From contig JBLHWU010000286.1 in assembly GCA_047629355.1 (NCBI GenBank), positions 1 through 7,257 on the forward strand: DNA of 7,257 nucleotides, written 5' to 3'. Position 1 is the first letter of the stretch; the number at the start of each line of letters is the position of its first letter. The position numbers and the translations under genes were made by a program. Shown here piece by piece: positions 5,689 to 7,257 of this stretch. This stretch comes from CAYUNA01 sp047629355 (GTDB lineage: Bacteria; Bacteroidota; Bacteroidia; Chitinophagales; Saprospiraceae). A model generated the notes under the pieces. The model did not search any database and was not told the DNA's origin. It saw only the letters and a program-made list of their open reading frames with translations.

Positions 5689-6692
5689 TCCATCGGGTAT
5701 TTTAAGCCAATTTGCTGCCTAATTTCATCCGTAATACCCGATAAATCCAAGCTATTTTGGTGCGACCAGCGTTTACTTTCCAATTGTCCATTTTGAATAC
5801 AGTCGATACATTCTAAAATCTCGTACGTGTAGCCTTTTCCTTTAGTTGGCAGATTTATCGTTTTTGAATCGTAGTTACCATCTTTTTTATTGCCCATTTC
5901 AATGGTATAACTTTCCGATTCGTGCCAAGTTCGATTGAGGTAAATTCTACCTTTTGTACCGTAGATTTTCGCGACCATATCTGACTCTGATGCGAAGCCA
6001 CTCATCACGTTTGCCATGCCCTTTTTGTACTTAAAAATAGCGGATGTTTGAATGTCTGCCCCTGTTTCGTGAAAACGAGCTGCCGCCAAAATTTCATCAG
6101 GCTTTCCCAAAATCAAATACGCTAAAAAGCAAGGATAAACGCCCATATCCATCAATGAACCGCCTCCCAAATTCATATTCAACATTCGGCTATCCGGCGC
6201 ATCTTCGCGGTAATACGTAAAATCTACGTTCACATAATTGACCTCCCCAATCGCCCCGTTTTTCACCAATTCAAACACTGACTGAATTGAAGGATTGAAC
6301 CGCGCCCAAAATGCTTCCATCAAAAAAACTTGATTCTTTTTAGCAATTGCTACAATTTTAGCAACCTCTTTTTGATTGAGCCCCATCGGTTTCTCACATA
6401 AAACATGCTTGCCTGCCTTCATCGCTTGTATGCTAATTTCGGCGTGTGAATTGTGGGGCGTAGCGATGTAAACGATATCAATCTCGGGGTCAGCAAATAA
6501 ATCAGCGTAGCTTCCATAGGCTTTTTCAACGCCATATTCTGCTGCAAATGCTTTGGCTTTTGTTAGTGTTCGAGAGGCAACTGCACCAATTTTTGCCGTT
6601 TCTACCAATTGTAAATCATGGATAAAATGACGAGCGATTTTTCCAAGTCCGACGATACCCCAACGTGGAATTTTCAATGATTTTTCTATCAA
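5682..6692 (-). CDS. Gfo/Idh/MocA-family NAD(P)-dependent oxidoreductase
   Basis: This is a cytoplasmic two-domain dehydrogenase. The N-terminal Rossmann domain has WGIVGLGKIA at 11-20 with the glycine-rich nucleotide loop, ATPHNSHAE at 77-85, and the family motif EKP at 100-102, whose lysine contacts cofactor and substrate. The C-terminal alpha/beta domain includes EAFWARFNP (126-134) and GGGSLMDMGVYP (176-187), where the catalytic D/H-type motif lies. EAFW and the overall pattern most resemble the dihydrodiol dehydrogenase / D-xylose 1-dehydrogenase branch, but the substrate cannot be named from sequence. Length (331-336 aa) is normal. There is no ATG before codon 91. The ORF opens after an in-frame TAA at 6699-6701, so initiation must be non-ATG: TTG at 6690-6692, or the TTG at 6675-6677 giving MKIPRWGIVG, which looks more natural. 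It is convergent with ribBA and has no functional partner in the window. Confidence 0.9.
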   Translation of the reverse strand: MIEKSLKIPRWGIVGLGKIARHFIHDLQLVETAKIGAVASRTLTKAKAFAAEYGVEKAYGSYADLFADPEIDIVYIATPHNSHAEISIQAMKAGKHVLCEKPMGLNQKEVAKIVAIAKKNQVFLMEAFWARFNPSIQSVFELVKNGAIGEVNYVNVDFTYYREDAPDSRMLNMNLGGGSLMDMGVYPCFLAYLILGKPDEILAAARFHETGADIQTSAIFKYKKGMANVMSGFASESDMVAKIYGTKGRIYLNRTWHESESYTIEMGNKKDGNYDSKTINLPTKGKGYTYEILECIDCIQNGQLESKRWSHQNSLDLSGITDEIRQQIGLKYPMEQ

Positions 6693-6742
6693 AACAAATT
6701 ATTTTTTATCAGTTGAAGAATTTTAAATAGCGCAATATTAAA

Positions 6743-6788
6743 TAAGTAGTTGACCGTAATTATATATGGAATTATAAGGATAAGATTT
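6743..6788 (+). repeat. Partial copy D of the palindromic element (left end)
   Basis: These 46 bases match the end of copy B, read on the minus strand, at 39 positions with one gap. The shared part includes ACCGTAATT, TATGGAATT and TAAGATTT. After 6788 the similarity to the family stops, so the copy is truncated or replaced. It has the same subfamily of terminus as B. Confidence 0.65.
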
Positions 6789-6899
6789 CCCGGATAAGTC
6801 AAGTCTGGGTAATTATAACGCCTAACTGAACGAATAGTTAATTCTAAATAACTTGCTCTTTTGTTCCTGCTCAGGTACTTTTGCTTACCAAAGGTGTTT

Positions 6900-6912
6900 T
6901 AAGTAGGTGACC
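6900..6912. repeat. Isolated element terminus TAAGTAGGTGACC
   Basis: This 13-mer is identical to the left end of copy B at 2384-2396 and near-identical to the start of copy D, but the following bases do not continue into a recognisable element. It is probably a solo end or a decayed copy. Confidence 0.45.
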
Positions 6913-6988
6913 CTAAATAAAACAGCCCCTCAAAAATGTCATTATTTATTTTAGATTAAAACACAATGAAGTCAAAGCATCCAAAAAT

Positions 6989-7078
6989 ATGAAGAAGCTA
7001 ATTAAACGTATTTTAGGTGGTGCCACAAATGTGCACTTCTACAGTTTAGGTGCTTTTGTTTATCAAAGGGATTTTTAA
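6989..7078 (+). CDS. Possible 29-residue ORF, unrecognised
   Basis: It starts ATGAAGAAGCTAATT and encodes a basic N-terminus (MKKLIKRILGG) followed by a short mixed segment ending QRDF. Its ATG overlaps, as ATGA, the stop of an eight-codon ORF that begins at 6966. It ends inside the left arm of the hairpin at 7075. I do not recognise it. It could be a small peptide, the start of a gene cut off by the hairpin sequence, or chance. Confidence 0.15.
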   Translation: MKKLIKRILGGATNVHFYSLGAFVYQRDF

Positions 7079-7119
7079 GGGATAAAAACGATTTTGCAAA
7101 AATCGTTTTTGTCCCTTAA
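7075..7119. repeat. 21-bp hairpin with GCA loop
   Basis: The arms at 7075-7095 and 7099-7119 are complementary at 20 of 21 positions, the exception being a G-U wobble in one transcript sense. The core is AAAAACGATTTT and the loop is only three bases. No T tract follows. It may be a terminator for something to the left or the edge of a repeat element. Confidence 0.6.
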
Positions 7120-7130
7120 TACCCCTCCCA

Positions 7131-7224
7131 CGTTGCCGCAGGCAACGCGCACTGTGTTTTTTGAAGCTCGAAAACCTTACGATTTTCTCGCTGCTCAAAC
7201 TTAAAAAACCTTCGTTTACACAGT
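7131..7224. repeat. Hairpin cluster at the right edge
   Basis: CGTTGCC at 7131-7137 and GGCAACG at 7141-7147 form a perfect 7-bp GC-rich stem around GCA. Next to it, ACTGTGT at 7151-7157 and ACACAGT at 7218-7224 enclose a region whose halves are again partly complementary (TTTTTTGAAG with CTTAAAAAA; GCTCGAAAA with TTTTCTCGC). The composite looks like a structured or palindromic repeat. I cannot assign it to a known RNA or insertion sequence. Confidence 0.4.
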
Positions 7225-7257
7225 AACAAATCACTTTTTCAATAAATGGTGGTGCAC

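Larger units (their letters stand above)
6693..7257. other. Gene-poor right flank
   Basis: No convincing gene is present on either strand. The stretch holds the partial element D, a lone terminus at 6900, a possible 29-codon ORF at 6989, and a cluster of hairpins from 7075 to 7224. A minus-strand open frame at 7046-7234 runs through the hairpins and looks like a by-product of them. Confidence 0.55.

Noticed and set aside
7046..7234. 62-codon minus-strand open frame
   Set aside because: It runs through the hairpins at 7075-7224, has no recognisable domain, and its composition follows the repeat structure.

Overview
The window reads as an AT-rich chromosomal stretch of a Bacteroidota bacterium, possibly near the Saprospiria (the class is a guess). 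Reasons: starts lack Shine-Dalgarno sequences and sit behind A-rich leaders; there are TAnnTTTG-type -7 promoter boxes; the RibBA-like protein has a form I associate with Bacteroidota; and the intergenic DNA is rich in small repeats and hairpins, including a GTCATTCCGA-type repeat I recall from this phylum. No phage, transposase, defence or CRISPR gene is present.

Layout. Minus strand, left: trpF (phosphoribosylanthranilate isomerase) followed by trpB (tryptophan synthase beta), 98 nt apart. Plus strand, centre: an NAD-dependent alanine dehydrogenase (ald), divergent from trpF. Plus strand, right of centre: a RibBA-type protein with an intact dihydroxybutanone-phosphate synthase half and a GTP cyclohydrolase II half that has lost its zinc cysteines. 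Minus strand, right: a Gfo/Idh/MocA-family oxidoreductase convergent with it. The last ~560 bases hold no convincing gene. The genes belong to unrelated pathways (tryptophan, alanine, riboflavin, an unknown sugar or diol), so only trpF-trpB looks like a functional unit.

The most unusual content is intergenic. Three full copies (about 165 bp each, at 2112-2278, 2384-2547 and 4043-4206) and one partial copy (6743-6788) of a palindromic, MITE-like element lie between genes. The middle full copy is inverted relative to the other two. In one copy the apex has been replaced by a different but perfectly self-complementary sequence, as if the hairpin itself is maintained. One copy lies between the proposed trpF promoter and the trpF start, so it would be transcribed as mRNA leader. 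Other strong hairpins lie after ald and after ribBA, and a cluster lies at the right edge.

I did not find a new multi-gene system. The points worth following are the degenerate cyclohydrolase domain and the hairpin element family.
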